Positions 11,440 to 23,000 of a stretch of DNA of 64,000 nucleotides are shown here, in pieces. The notes beneath the pieces are model-generated. The model was not told where the DNA came from. It worked only from the letters and a program-made list of their open reading frames with translations, and ran no database searches. Each line of letters begins with the position of its first letter. Positions within the stretch are counted from its first letter, which is position 1. The position numbers and the translations under genes are program-made. The stretch spans positions 372,001 to 436,000 of the forward strand of contig BQMF02000013.1 of the NCBI GenBank assembly GCA_027922465.2. The letters run 5' to 3'. Origin of the DNA: Turritopsis dohrnii. Lineage: Eukaryota; Cnidaria; Hydrozoa; Anthoathecata; Oceaniidae.

Positions 11440-12031
11440 CACCTCTTGCCAACCGTAAACATTTGTGTGTTGAGTACACCGCACCTTCTTTCTTGCACTC
11501 AGAACAGGCATGTTTTCAGGTTCGGACAAGACTAATTAAATCTTAAATCTTGAATAACTTTCTCCACGCGTTGATTTTCCTGGGAAGAAGAATTAGTATT
11601 TGAAGTGTGTTCCCTGTGAAATTCCTTCAAACGAAATGGTCGCAACACAGCTTCAGTCTTTTATATAAATATGGAATCGAGTTTGTGAGCATGTGTTTTT
11701 TTAAGAACAACCATCGGATTGGAAATAATTCAACCTCAAGATATGCCTATTCTAAGAAAAAACACTTTACATGTTATACATATTTCACGTAGGTACTTTG
11801 GTTTTGCAAAAATTTATGGCAAAACGAAAATGATTCACGATCCACAATTAACCATAAAAGAATGAACGGGGAGTTTTTGACTGAGCATATAGTCACGTGA
11901 TAATCCTAAAAGTTTAATGGTCTCAATTTTGCATATAAACATATTCACATGATCTTTTCAAGTTAATAAACGATCTTTGAGGTGATGACCTTTTATCACT
12001 GTAAACTACAACAACTACACGAGCGCTTTAT
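11440..12031. other. Convergent 3' spacer between the protease and TRNT1
   Basis: The two genes end facing each other, so this should hold both 3' UTRs. An AATAAA on the minus strand directly follows the TRNT1 stop codon. I see no further gene. Confidence 0.6.
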
Positions 12032-15000
12032 TTATTTCCTAATCGACTCAGCCATATCTTGTATTCGATCCATTAAGTATTCTCTGGATAAAGTATAATA
12101 GCTATCAATCCACAAGTCTTTTAATCTATTCAAAATTTTACCAAGATCTGGTCCTTGTTTTATTCCGCGTTGCTTCAGATCCGCACCGGTAACTGGAAAT
12201 TTTGGTATTACCCATTCCGAAATGTCTTTGCATTCTGAACTCTTACCTTCGTACTTCAATAGTTCTTGGACCTGGGTCCGTATTATATTCGTGTTTTTTG
12301 CATTGGTTCGTCTTACTAAAATATCATGATAAAATTTGAGAGGCATAGTAGGATTTTCTTTCTCAGATTTGTAACGATGACTAGATATGAAACATGCTAA
12401 ATTTCGATCAAATGTCGACAACTTCCACTTCAAACACATTTCCTCCGCTCCGACGTCGTCGTCAACTAACGTCACTAATAATGTGACGGGATGTGGGTTG
12501 AAGTCGTGCGCTCTCGACCAGACGCGTTCGAATTCTTCCATTTTCTCTTTCGATAACATCGGTAAACCTAACAACATACAGGTGGAAAAAAGTGAATCTG
12601 CGGCGGTATGGTTGGGTGCACCTTCATCCGCAAGCGTTGTGTATAGACCACTTCCGAAATTCTGTTTAAACACTGCGTCAAGGCTAGTTATCTAGTTCAG
12701 CCTCGTTTCTATGTAAACTATCGTATTACTAATTATACATCTTTATGAATTAGTAATATACATAAAGATATGTAATTAGTAAAATTAAAAAAATTAAATT
12801 TTTTTTTCCATTTCGCAATAAAAATCTTGTTAACCTAGCCATAACACGGCGCTAAAACAGTACTTCGGGAAAGGTCTGTTGCACACTGTGGCATCTCAAT
12901 ATCCAACATTCTAATATGCATTAAAAATAGTTCACAAGAGCCAAGTTGGTTCATTCGACTGACTGCACAATGGACTCGGTGCAGCTATAACACTAACGAT
13001 ATATATTGTGAGATCACGCGGCTTAAGCTGCCATTTGTAATTTTATATTTGTCACGTGACTAGCACGCGACTTATTTTTGTTCGTTCATATTTTTGAAAG
13101 ATAGTTAGTCATACAGTCCTCTGAAATTGCGAAGCACGTGAATTTACATGGTCCACCGAGCCGGATTTGAGTTGACTTTTACTGATTATGGAACGAATAA
13201 AAAGAAGAAGAGATGGTTTGAAAAGAGTAATAAACACTTTATGCACGAACATAGAACAAGTATTCACTGATAACGAAGAAATAACTGATGCAATCCGAGA
13301 AGAAATTATAGCAAACAAGAAGCTGATAAAAGAAAAGGAATTTGACTTGAAAGAATTAGAAGATGAAATATTAGACAAAATTGAATTTGAAAACCAAGAA
13401 GAATATAACGCTGAGATTGACGAAGCCACGAATTACGAACTGCATTTAAGAAAGATCGAAGAAAAAATCAAAACAAGACTCGAAAGGATTGATATAAACA
13501 CAAGGCAAACCCCCACAGACGAAACGAACAACACAAATGAAAAGTCGACAGTCCGACTACCCAAGCTCGAAATAAAGAAATTTGGAGGAGAACCTACAGA
13601 GTGGCAGCAATTTTACGAAACATTCACTTCAGCAATTCACAACAACAAGAACATTTCAGCGATCGAAAAATTCACATATTTAAAAGGTTATTTATTTAAC
13701 GAAGCAGCAACAGCAATAAATGGTTTTTCCCTGACTACAAACAATTATCAGAAAGCCGTTGAACTTCTCAAGGAAAGATTTGGAAATGAAAAGTTGATCG
13801 TGTCAACTCACATGAATAACTTATTGAAAATAAAGCCTGTTACGAGAGACAGAGATGTGAAGGGACTTCGTGTTCTTTACGATAATATTGAATCCCAAGC
13901 GAGAAGTCTAGAAAGTTTGGGTATTGATAGTAAGAATTACGGAGCTCTTCTTGCACCAGTGATAATGGACAAAATACCACATTTCATAAGACTTATTATC
14001 AACAGAAGAGTAAAAGAATGGGATTTACAACAAATGTTGGAAGTTCTAAAAGAAGAGTTACAAGCAAGAGAAAATTGTGGAAATACACCTGAACGTAACA
14101 ACATCAAGCAAGAAGAAAAACAAGAAATGTATCGTAAGAACTTTGATTATTCTTTTGGGGAAAATTCACAGCTAAATACCGCGTCTAGTTTGTTAGTAGG
14201 AACCCCATCATGTGTGTTTTGTAAGAATCAACATTTTTCGGATAAGTGCACCGTCATCACTGACTTAGGAGCTAGGAGGAATTTTTTGAGAAAAGGTGGT
14301 AGGTGTTTTTTGTGTCTACAATCAGGTCATATTTTAAAAGAATGTTCAAGAAAAAAGGGTTGTTATCATTGTAAAAAACACACACATCATTCAGCAATCT
14401 GTGATTCACTCCAAACAATAAATTTTTGTGGGCTCTCACCCGTGCTTGATGTTAGGAAAGGTGTGAGTCATAAAGAAACCCCCATTAAGAAGTGCCATAA
14501 TAATAATGTGCTAAGAAAAAATCCTGAAGCAACAACGGAGAAGTACAATGAAAGAAACGAAAAAAAAGAAACCAACCCATTGCTTTCAAATGATGAAAAG
14601 AAAACCTGCCTTTCACAATCAAATTTAGAAAGGGATTTCCCCTCACATGTAAACACACAAACTTATCTTTTACAAACAGCTGAAGCGATTGTTTTATCAA
14701 AGAGTGGAAAACAAAAACGAGTGAGACTTTTATTAGACTCTGGCTCCCAAAGAAGCTACATTTCAAAAAACCTGATCAACAAACTCGAGTTATCCCCAAC
14801 AGACAAGGAAGAGATTTCACTTTCAACTTTCGGTAACCATGAAATACAAAGACAAGAAGTAGACATATTCACCTTACAAATATCGCCAGTCACGTCACCG
14901 AGAGAAAAAATAAAGCTGAAAGTTGTAGAGATGAACCATCTATGCAACCCAATCACAGGACAAGAAATCGTATGGGCAGCCAAAAATCACGAACATTTGC

Positions 15001-18000
15001 GAAATCTAAAACTAGCAGACAGTGGCTCTGGAATCCTAGAGATCGATATTCTCGTTGGAAACGACCACTATTGGAACATAGTCACCGGTGAAACATTACG
15101 AAGCAGAACTGGACCATCCGCTACGAACTCGAAACTTGGATGGGTATTAAGCGGACCGATCAATAAAATCGAACAAACCAATGCTAATCATGTACACACG
15201 ATGAAAATAAATCTTCACCAAACCGACTCGCTCGAAAACCAAGTGAAGGGATTTTGGGACTTAGAAACACTAGGTATTAGGGAAGTCGAAACAGACAAAA
15301 TTGATGAAATTGTCCAAAAGATTTGTTTAAATGACGAAGGACGGTACGAAGTTTCCTTACCATTTAAAAAGGACAGTCCAATCATCCCCGACAATTTCAA
15401 ATCGAGTGAAAAACGATTGATGTCACTCTTCCAAAAGCTCAAGAAAAACCCCGACCAACTTCGCCAGTACGACCAAATCATGAAAGAACAACTAGCCAAA
15501 GGAATTATCGAGCCAGCTAACGAACCCACACAGCCCGGTCAAGTCCATTACCTACCACACCATGGAGTCGTAAGAGAAGACAGAGAAACCACCAAATTAC
15601 GTATTGTGTATGATGCATCGTCAAGTCCATCTCTCAACGCACCAAGTCTAAATGACTGTTTATATAAAGGACCACAGCTGAACCCACACCTGTATGAAGT
15701 TTTGCTATTGTTCAGAACATTTACGATTGCCCTAACATCAGATATCGAGAAAGCATACCATCAAATCAGTGTCAACCCAAGCGAAAGGGATTTCTTGCGC
15801 TTTCTCTGGTTCGATGACATATTCGCTGAGGAACCCAAAATCGTACGTAATCGTTTTGCAAGATTGATCTTTGGCGTTAACAGCTCGTCGTTTCTACTCA
15901 CTGGTACCATGAGAAAACACCTCTCCACGTACAACGACATCGATCCCGACTTCGTCCGAAAGGTAATCGACGGATTTCATGTAGACGACTTCACCGGCGG
16001 AGATTCTGATTTCGAAAACGCATATGAATTGTACAAGAAACTGAAACTAAGATTTGCAGAAGCGAACTTTCACTTACGAAAATGGCGGACGAACCACACA
16101 AAACTACGAGAGCTAATCGAGAAATGCGAAGGAACGAACGAAAACACACCCGAAAATGAAACTAAAGCGAAAAAACACCTAGGTATTCCATGGGATGAGA
16201 AAAAGGACGAACTTTTATTCAATCTCCGAGACAATGTTAAAGAGATACACGAAGCAAAACCAACCAAACGAAATGTGCTCAAAGTAATTGCCAGCTTCTA
16301 CGATCCACTCGGTTTCGTACAACCTATCATCGTATCCTTGAAAGTATTATTTCAGCAAATCTGCAAGAGCAAATGCGACTGGGACGATGTAATTCCTGAC
16401 CCACTGTACGCAAAATGGAAAGCCATGATCAAGGAACTTCAACAGATCGACACAATACAAGTTCCACGCCTGTACACAGCAACTCAATTGGACGATCCTG
16501 TCGTAACGTATGAACTTCACGGCTTCAGTGATGCAAGCAAACAAGCATACGGAGCCTGTGTGTATTTACGAACTGTCACAAATTCTGGCAAAGTCAACTG
16601 CTCGTTAGTTACATCAAAAACACGCGTCGCCCCACTCAAAGAAATTACAATACCGCGTCTTGAACTACTTGGCAACACCGTCTTAGCTGAACTTACCAAC
16701 AATGTAGCAACGATTCTAAAAAAGGAGATACCGATCGATAGAATGTTTTACTGGACAGACCCTCAGATAACATTAGCTTGGATACGTTCCGTAAAGAAAG
16801 AGTTCAAGACATTCGTAGAAAACCGCCTTCACAAAATTCGCAGCTTAACCAACGTTGAAAACTGGAGATTCGTTACCACCGATTGCAATCCAGCTGATCT
16901 TATCACCAGATACATCAAAGCAGCACAAATCATTAACAATAAGTTATGGTTCAATGGTCCCGAATTTCTATACACGCAAGAAGCTGAATGGCCAACAACA
17001 TACTCAGTCGAGCCATCACAAGAGCTAACCGAAATGAAACCCACTACAGTCAACACAGTTATCACCACACCACAAACAGTCGGTCAAATAATCGACATCA
17101 AACGATACAGTTCGATACAGAAGTTATATCGTGTAACTGCCTGGGTACGTCGATTTGTCAGGAACGCCAAACTGAAAGTCAAAGGTTCAACACCCGAAAT
17201 GTCGCAGATACTCACTACAGAAGAATTCGAAATCGCAGAATCGTTATGGTTAAGAGACAATCAACTTACTCTTGTCAATTCAAAGGAATTTGAAAATATC
17301 AAAAGACAGTTGAACGCATTCCAAGATTCCGCAGAGCTTTACCGCTGCAGTGGCAGACTACAAAACGCTCCATTACCTTACCGAACACGTTCACCGATAT
17401 TAATCGCCAAAGAACACAAATTAGCCGAGCTTATCGTAATCTATGCCCACCAACAAGTCAAACACATGAAAACCAAACGAACATTAACTGAACTGAGACA
17501 ACGTTTTTGGATCCCCCGTGGAAGGAACTTTGTTAGGCAACTATTACACCGTTGTGTCACCTGTCGTATTTTGGACAGCAAGCCGTACAAATATCCATCG
17601 AACATTCCACCGCTCACCGAACTAAGACTAAACGATTACAGAGCATTCTACACAACAGGAGTCGACAACTTCGGACCGCTACACGTTAAATTAACCCACG
17701 ATAAAAACGATCATGTCTACAAACTTTGGGGTACACTTTACACATGTGCTGCATCTAGAGGTATTGTATTAGACTTAGTTCCTGATACATCAGCTACAGC
17801 CTTCATGCGAAGTCTCGATCGTTTCGTGGCCCGCCGAGGGTGTCCGGACCACATTATATCAGACAACGGTAGCAACTTTATCGCAAAAAACACTCAGAAC
17901 TATGCTGTGTCAAAGCACATCACATGGCATTGGAACTTACCACTAGCACCATGGCACGGGGGTTTCTTTGAAAGAGTTGTTCGGGTTGTAAAATCAATTT

Positions 18001-20020
18001 TGAAAAAGGAGTTAAGAACTGCATTGTTAACATATGAGGAATTATCGACCTTGTTTTTCCAAATCGAACAAATTGTCAACAACCGACCATTGACGTATGT
18101 ATATCCATCTGACGTTGAGACATGTGTCACACCAAACCATTTGTTGTTCGGTCGTAGGTTAGAACCTGTTTCACATTCATCTACATTATTTGAACCGTCA
18201 TCACATCCAATCACATCATCCGAGCAAGTCGAATCCATTTTAAGTCATTTTTGGGACAGGTGGCGCCATGAGTATCTCAGTCAATTACGTGAATCTCACA
18301 AATCATTTCAAAAGTCATTTTCATCAGGTTTGCATGCCAAGGTTGGAGATGTAGTCATTGTTCACGAAGAATTCATCCCACGTCATCTTTGGAGGTTGGG
18401 CATTGTCACCAAATTGATTGAAAGCAAGGATGGTTTAGTAAGAGGTGCCGAGATATTCATTAGTAGAACGGGTTCAAACATAAAAAGACCGGTAAATAAG
18501 CTGTTCCCCATTGAATATGTACGTGAAAACGATGCACAGGAAGAAGAACAAAACGAACACTTGCAACAAAAGGAACAGACTGAATTCACACCACACATTG
18601 AACGCTCTCAAAACGTTCGTCGATCGAAACGCGAAGCAGCCATAATGGCAGATCTCAAACGTCAATTCGCTGAGGCGGGAGTGTGAGATCACGCGGCTTA
18701 AGCTGCCATTTGTAATTTTATATTTGTCACGTGACTAGCACGCGACTTATTTTTGTTCGTTCATATTTTTGAAAGATAGTTAGTCATACAGTCCTCTGAA
18801 ATTGCGAAGCACGTGAATTTACATATATTAAGTCGGCTACCAAAACAATCGATCGTTTTTTAGGCAAACTATTTTGGGCTGAGTACTAAAGGGTTATTAG
18901 GCGTGAACATAATAAAATCCAGTGGGCACAATCGTTAAAACGTCACTACGGTGAAGAGCAATTTAATTGAAATTGTCCACATATTTCTATAGAAATGCAC
19001 CCCTTTGCAGTGATTTTCAACAAATTTGCCCACTGGGAACTTACCAAAGTTCTCAGCCACATTTAAATCGTACATTATCTGCAGCAAATGCGGAGCGAAA
19101 TTACCAGTTAAGATGCGATTGAATTCCAGCCAGATCCTTTCCACAGCAACATGTTTTAAACCAGAACTCAAATCTTTTATAATATCTAGCGTAACTCTGT
19201 CGTGATGCAATGTATCGGAGGCTATTTTGCCGTAAAAACGAAAATAACGCAATATTCTGAGGTAGTCTTCTTTAATACGTTCGTGGGCATTTCCAACAAA
19301 TCGTACCTGACAGAACAGAATGAGAACAACTTTATTGATGCATTTAGTTTTAAAAGGCTGTCAACAACGGATGAAAAGAAAGTAGAAATGAAAATGAGGC
19401 GATAAAGAAGATAAAAAAGATCATTATTCGCGTGAAATTCCTCTCAAAAAAGTTTGCTTTTGCAAAGGATGGAAAGAGTCTTCATGACTAAACACCTTTT
19501 TTTCTTGGAGATCTTTTTCGCCATTAAAATAATCAAAAAGGACAGCGTTAACATCCATACTCATGGCATTGAACGTCAGGTCTCGACGCAATGCATCCAA
19601 ACGCCAGTCATGGGTGAATTCCACCTTTGCCTTTCTACCATACGTTTCAACATCAATCCGCAATGTAGTGACTTCATAATCATTATGGAGATGCGCAGTA
19701 ATGGTACCATGTTGTAAGCCTGTTTCTATATAGCGAACGTTATTCTCCTTGAAAACATCGATCATTTGAGTAGGGGTTGCAGTGGTAGACAGATCAATAT
19801 CTTTGGCACTACGCTTTAAAAGCATGTCACGTACGGCGCCTCCGACAACGCGAATCTCGAAACCTTTCTTTAGAAACAAGTTACACAGCCAAACCACTTC
19901 ATCGTTCAACAAAGACGTGACTTCAGGGAGAGATTTATCTAACTGACGGTGCATTGCTCGACACAATAATAACGAAGCTTTAGCGGTACGAAAGGTGGTT
20001 TGCATTAACGGAATAATCAT
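12032..20020 (-). CDS. TRNT1: CCA tRNA nucleotidyltransferase 1 (3 exons)
   Basis: Exons on the minus strand: 20020-19496, 19306-19045 and 12567-12032, giving 440 aa (human TRNT1 is about 434). It adds the 3' CCA to cytosolic and mitochondrial tRNAs. The N-terminus is basic and hydroxylated (TTFRTAKASLLL), compatible with mitochondrial import. The class II nucleotidyltransferase core follows: GGAVRD, the metal-binding DID in KDIDLST, RRDLTFNAM, FDYFNG and, across the next exon, RFVG...EDYLRILRYFRFYG. The C-terminal exon has the family's PVTLL, ELLKYEG and FPVTGADL motifs. Junctions are DLQEKK|VRFVG (phase 0) and ENF(G)LPML (phase 1). The second intron is 6.5 kb because a BEL retrotransposon sits in it in the opposite orientation; normal splicing would remove it. 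Confidence 0.93.
13007..13148 (+). repeat. 5' LTR of the BEL/Pao element
   Basis: 142 bp, starts TGTGAGATCACGCGG and ends GTGAATTTACA. It is base-for-base the same as 18682-18823. This is very short for a BEL LTR, and I see no clear TATA box or AATAAA in it. Confidence 0.95.
13149..13170 (+). other. Primer binding site
   Basis: TGGTCCACCGAGCCGGATTT starts directly after the LTR. It is complementary to a tRNA 3' end (CCA, discriminator A, seven acceptor bases, then a T-arm ATCCGGC). The T-arm resembles tRNA-Tyr, but the identity is not certain. Confidence 0.75.
13188..18686 (+). CDS. BEL/Pao gag-pol polyprotein, 1832 aa, intact
   Basis: One ORF encodes all retroelement functions. A coiled, charged N-terminus (1-120) precedes the gag domain typical of BEL elements (about 125-320, EWQQFYETF). 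Three Cys/His knuckles follow at 345-405 (CVFCKNQHFSDKC, CFLCLQSGHILKEC, CYHCKKHTHHSAIC). Then come the aspartic protease (LLLDSGSQ, about 514), reverse transcriptase (KLRIVYDAS about 803; SDIEKAYHQI; active site HVDD at 931 rather than YVDD), RNase H (GFSDASKQAYGA about 1111), the integrase zinc finger (H..H/CVTC, about 1425-1460) and the DDE core (GVDNFGP, ISDNGSNF, GFFERVV at about 1491, 1557, 1592). A C-terminal integrase-tail domain (about 1690-1760) ends the protein. The start ATG is the first after the primer site. The stop TGA lies inside the 3' LTR, overlapping it by five bases. Confidence 0.96.
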   Translation: MERIKRRRDGLKRVINTLCTNIEQVFTDNEEITDAIREEIIANKKLIKEKEFDLKELEDEILDKIEFENQEEYNAEIDEATNYELHLRKIEEKIKTRLERIDINTRQTPTDETNNTNEKSTVRLPKLEIKKFGGEPTEWQQFYETFTSAIHNNKNISAIEKFTYLKGYLFNEAATAINGFSLTTNNYQKAVELLKERFGNEKLIVSTHMNNLLKIKPVTRDRDVKGLRVLYDNIESQARSLESLGIDSKNYGALLAPVIMDKIPHFIRLIINRRVKEWDLQQMLEVLKEELQARENCGNTPERNNIKQEEKQEMYRKNFDYSFGENSQLNTASSLLVGTPSCVFCKNQHFSDKCTVITDLGARRNFLRKGGRCFLCLQSGHILKECSRKKGCYHCKKHTHHSAICDSLQTINFCGLSPVLDVRKGVSHKETPIKKCHNNNVLRKNPEATTEKYNERNEKKETNPLLSNDEKKTCLSQSNLERDFPSHVNTQTYLLQTAEAIVLSKSGKQKRVRLLLDSGSQRSYISKNLINKLELSPTDKEEISLSTFGNHEIQRQEVDIFTLQISPVTSPREKIKLKVVEMNHLCNPITGQEIVWAAKNHEHLRNLKLADSGSGILEIDILVGNDHYWNIVTGETLRSRTGPSATNSKLGWVLSGPINKIEQTNANHVHTMKINLHQTDSLENQVKGFWDLETLGIREVETDKIDEIVQKICLNDEGRYEVSLPFKKDSPIIPDNFKSSEKRLMSLFQKLKKNPDQLRQYDQIMKEQLAKGIIEPANEPTQPGQVHYLPHHGVVREDRETTKLRIVYDASSSPSLNAPSLNDCLYKGPQLNPHLYEVLLLFRTFTIALTSDIEKAYHQISVNPSERDFLRFLWFDDIFAEEPKIVRNRFARLIFGVNSSSFLLTGTMRKHLSTYNDIDPDFVRKVIDGFHVDDFTGGDSDFENAYELYKKLKLRFAEANFHLRKWRTNHTKLRELIEKCEGTNENTPENETKAKKHLGIPWDEKKDELLFNLRDNVKEIHEAKPTKRNVLKVIASFYDPLGFVQPIIVSLKVLFQQICKSKCDWDDVIPDPLYAKWKAMIKELQQIDTIQVPRLYTATQLDDPVVTYELHGFSDASKQAYGACVYLRTVTNSGKVNCSLVTSKTRVAPLKEITIPRLELLGNTVLAELTNNVATILKKEIPIDRMFYWTDPQITLAWIRSVKKEFKTFVENRLHKIRSLTNVENWRFVTTDCNPADLITRYIKAAQIINNKLWFNGPEFLYTQEAEWPTTYSVEPSQELTEMKPTTVNTVITTPQTVGQIIDIKRYSSIQKLYRVTAWVRRFVRNAKLKVKGSTPEMSQILTTEEFEIAESLWLRDNQLTLVNSKEFENIKRQLNAFQDSAELYRCSGRLQNAPLPYRTRSPILIAKEHKLAELIVIYAHQQVKHMKTKRTLTELRQRFWIPRGRNFVRQLLHRCVTCRILDSKPYKYPSNIPPLTELRLNDYRAFYTTGVDNFGPLHVKLTHDKNDHVYKLWGTLYTCAASRGIVLDLVPDTSATAFMRSLDRFVARRGCPDHIISDNGSNFIAKNTQNYAVSKHITWHWNLPLAPWHGGFFERVVRVVKSILKKELRTALLTYEELSTLFFQIEQIVNNRPLTYVYPSDVETCVTPNHLLFGRRLEPVSHSSTLFEPSSHPITSSEQVESILSHFWDRWRHEYLSQLRESHKSFQKSFSSGLHAKVGDVVIVHEEFIPRHLWRLGIVTKLIESKDGLVRGAEIFISRTGSNIKRPVNKLFPIEYVRENDAQEEEQNEHLQQKEQTEFTPHIERSQNVRRSKREAAIMADLKRQFAEAGV
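18671..18681 (+). other. Polypurine tract
   Basis: GAGGCGGGAG lies immediately before the 3' LTR, the expected plus-strand primer. It also encodes the last residues of gag-pol. Confidence 0.7.
18682..18823 (+). repeat. 3' LTR of the BEL/Pao element
   Basis: 142 bp, identical to the 5' LTR, followed by TATAT. Confidence 0.95.
18919..19037. mobile_element. CAGTGGGC-family MITE, copy 2
   Basis: Both ends are intact (CCAGTGGGC...GCCCACTGGG), and the centre is ATTTCTATAGAAAT. Its right edge is seven bases from the TRNT1 exon-2 donor (GTAAGTT then CCCAGTGGG on the minus strand). Confidence 0.9.
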
Positions 20021-23000
20021 ATTTATAACATTTCTATGTTAAACAGAAAATTACCCTAGAAATAAAAATCATACAAGTTGAATGGCGATCTCTTAGACAA
20101 TTACTAAATATCTTTAGTGCAAAGATATGTATAAAACTTTATACAACAAGACATTGGTTGACATTTCATTTCGAATCGGCTGTTAAAAAGTGCATATCAG
20201 TCAGCAGGAAATATGACATCTGTTCATGTCATTTCCATGAAAATGAAGGCACAAACATGTATATAATGATTTCTAGCTAGTAACATTATGATGGATACAC
20301 AACACTAAGAAATCTGGTTCTTTATTTTCCTAAACAGCTCATATTCTATTTAATACGACAATATTAATTCAGTGTTATACAGACACCAAGGGTTTTAAGA
20401 TTTTTTTTTGAACGACTGCATTGAAGAACATTCGTAAACCGACATTATTCAAATAGATGTTTCAGGTTTTACTATAAGAACAGCTTCTATAAGAATATCA
20501 GGGTGAAAATCGCCTAATTTGTAAGAATATCTTAAGAGTTTCATAAGAATAACAGAACAGGGTGAAAAACAGATACAATCAATGCGCAAACAAATGCAAA
20601 AGCCAATAAAACATCAAACAATTATACAGCTGTCTTCATAAGTTCGCTACATATACTGTTGTATATCGTGCACATGTGACATTGTCACAGAATCTTATTC
20701 TGAAATATAAGAATACATCAAGAATATTTCACCCTATTTTTGAGTAAACCATAACAATGCTTCACCCTAAACAAAATTTCACTATGCTTATTAAAAAAAG
20801 TGTGTCAGCGTGCAGGTCAGTGTTTTTTTCGGACTTGGCAAAAAGTGTTTTTTCTTTAATGCTTCATTTTCGCATTGCATGTCAATTGTTTGCTTAAACC
20901 TCAAATTATTTAGACAAATTTTTGGAAATTTTTTTCCCCAACTTAAAAGCATCAATGGCTCCAAAACTGCAAGACTTTAAAGTAAGGAGCAACAAATCAT
21001 GAAAGCAGATGTTCTACCAGAACTGTCCATTTTACTGGTGCTCGTTATTTGAAATTCAGAACAAGATTCAAAATTGCTGTTACTTATAATCATCAATAAC
21101 AAAACAAAGACAAACCAGCCACGGATCTAGAGGTAATCGAAACTTGTGGAGAAGCGCATTAACATAAATTGTGAATTCAATCTATATTTCTAATGGGATT
21201 ATCTGAATGTTTTACTTTTATGGCTAAATAGCTAACATTCTCCGACACAAATTGTGACTGCTCTGTAGATCCACCACTGCAAACTACCATACATTATACT
21301 ATCTTATACAAAAATGACGTTACTTCGACTATAAGAAAGATACAACACAAAACAAGTGAATGGAAACTCAAATTAAACATTGCCAAATTAATTGTGGATA
21401 TATTCCTAAACCTTTCTCAAAACTTTCTTGAATCCTTCCACAAATGGGCTTCCCCCAATGTTCAGGCTACTATGCCAGATTAAAAGTATCAGAGGTTCTT
21501 GCTACTGTAGTAATATCCTTTTACTTATATAGCATAACCTCCGTTCCTGAACCAATGCACTAATAATCTTACTTGGACTACAATTTAACAGCGTCAATAA
21601 CACTCAAGCACTATTCAAAAACAAGCAAAAAAATTGTTGTGCAACAAAATAAATCAAAAGTTTCTTCATCTGCCCTCAATCTCCATGAAACTTTTTAAAA
21701 TCCTAATTCAAGGGATACTGCACACTCCAGCTGACAATTATCACAATTTGGGACCAATTTATAACTTATATATATCCCTCACCCAGCCCTATTGACTCCA
21801 AAACATCTGAAGACTTCACGGGGGAATCGGCTGGTAGGAGTACCACCAGGGACGTGGCTGGTGTTCGTCCAGAAAAGGATTTAAACCCAGAACACGTTAC
21901 TGTTATACCACTATATACCATTCTTGAGAATTTTTGTCCAAAAGTTTTTCTGTCTGAAATTTTGACTTTTCCAAAAGTTTTTCCATCCCATAATTTTGGA
22001 ATTTAAGGTTTTTGTAAAAATATGTTTTTTGCTGATTTGTGAGTGGCATACTTTAATTTATTTCAACAAAGCCAGTTTTTTAGGATGCCCAAAAGTTACT
22101 CAGAATCACTCACAAAAATTGTTTTAGAAGTGTCTCAAATTATTATCAAAGTTTTAGGTTTTCAAAGCTTTATAATGTGTATAATAATAATGTATAAGAA
22201 ATCTATGGATGATTTTCCGAAAAAAAGATGTTCTACTTGTTTTGTTTGAGAAAATAGGAGAAAACGTTCTATGATATCATTTTGTGCCAAAGTCAAATTT
22301 TGAAGCAAAGACCTGAGTGAACTCCATCGTAGAATATGTTTTTGTGAAATACAATATATATATATACTCTTGTTAAATGGGACCCTGGATAAGTGGGACT
22401 TTGCTAACTGGGACTGTTTTTCTTGGTCCCTTTGTGCTTCCATAGCCAAAAAATATGCCATCCCAAAGAATCGGACAATGAAGACAACTTTCACTCTGAG
22501 TTTTCTGATGTTTTAGTCAAGTTGAACCCTTCCAACTGCGTCCAACCAATTATACAAATGAAATATTTGAAAATAAGTGGAACTGACCAGCTGCAAAGCC
22601 TGAAGCTTCCATATTAGTGGAATCTGAATTGACGAGTTCTTTAAAACAAAAAACGATGACAGACTTCTTTCCCAGTTAATTTGCAAAGCATTTACATTAT
22701 ATAACTGTTATCAAGTTTGATTGAGAATATATGTATCATTGAAAATTTCTGTATCTTCGTTTATTATTCCTCCTGTACACACAAGTTGCATCCTAACTTA
22801 ATCTTAAAGCACATTTTTGTCAAAGTACTTAAGGAGATTCGGTTAACTAGGACATTCGATAAGTGGTTATACCAATTTTTTCGTCCCTTGAAAATCCCAC
22901 TTAATAGGAGTATACTATACCTCTGACAGAAGGTAATGCAATATTACAACAAAATGACTTTTAGTATAAGTCGATTAAATGATCCTCCTACAACCATCAC

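Larger units (their letters stand above)
13007..18823 (+). mobile_element. Complete BEL/Pao LTR retrotransposon
   Basis: The element is 5817 bp and is bounded by two identical 142-bp LTRs (TG...CA). The 5-bp direct repeat TATAT flanks both sides (13002-13006 and 18824-18828). A tRNA-complementary primer site, a polypurine tract and one uninterrupted gag-pol ORF are all present. Identical LTRs and an open ORF imply a recent insertion. The host site is intron 2 of TRNT1, antisense to that gene. Confidence 0.96.

Noticed and set aside
12568..12673. Open extension upstream of TRNT1 exon 3 starting at an ATG (12673)
   Set aside because: The splice acceptor at 12567/12568 joins exactly to exon 2 to give the family motif (G)LPML. 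The extension is intron with a repeat-like tract.
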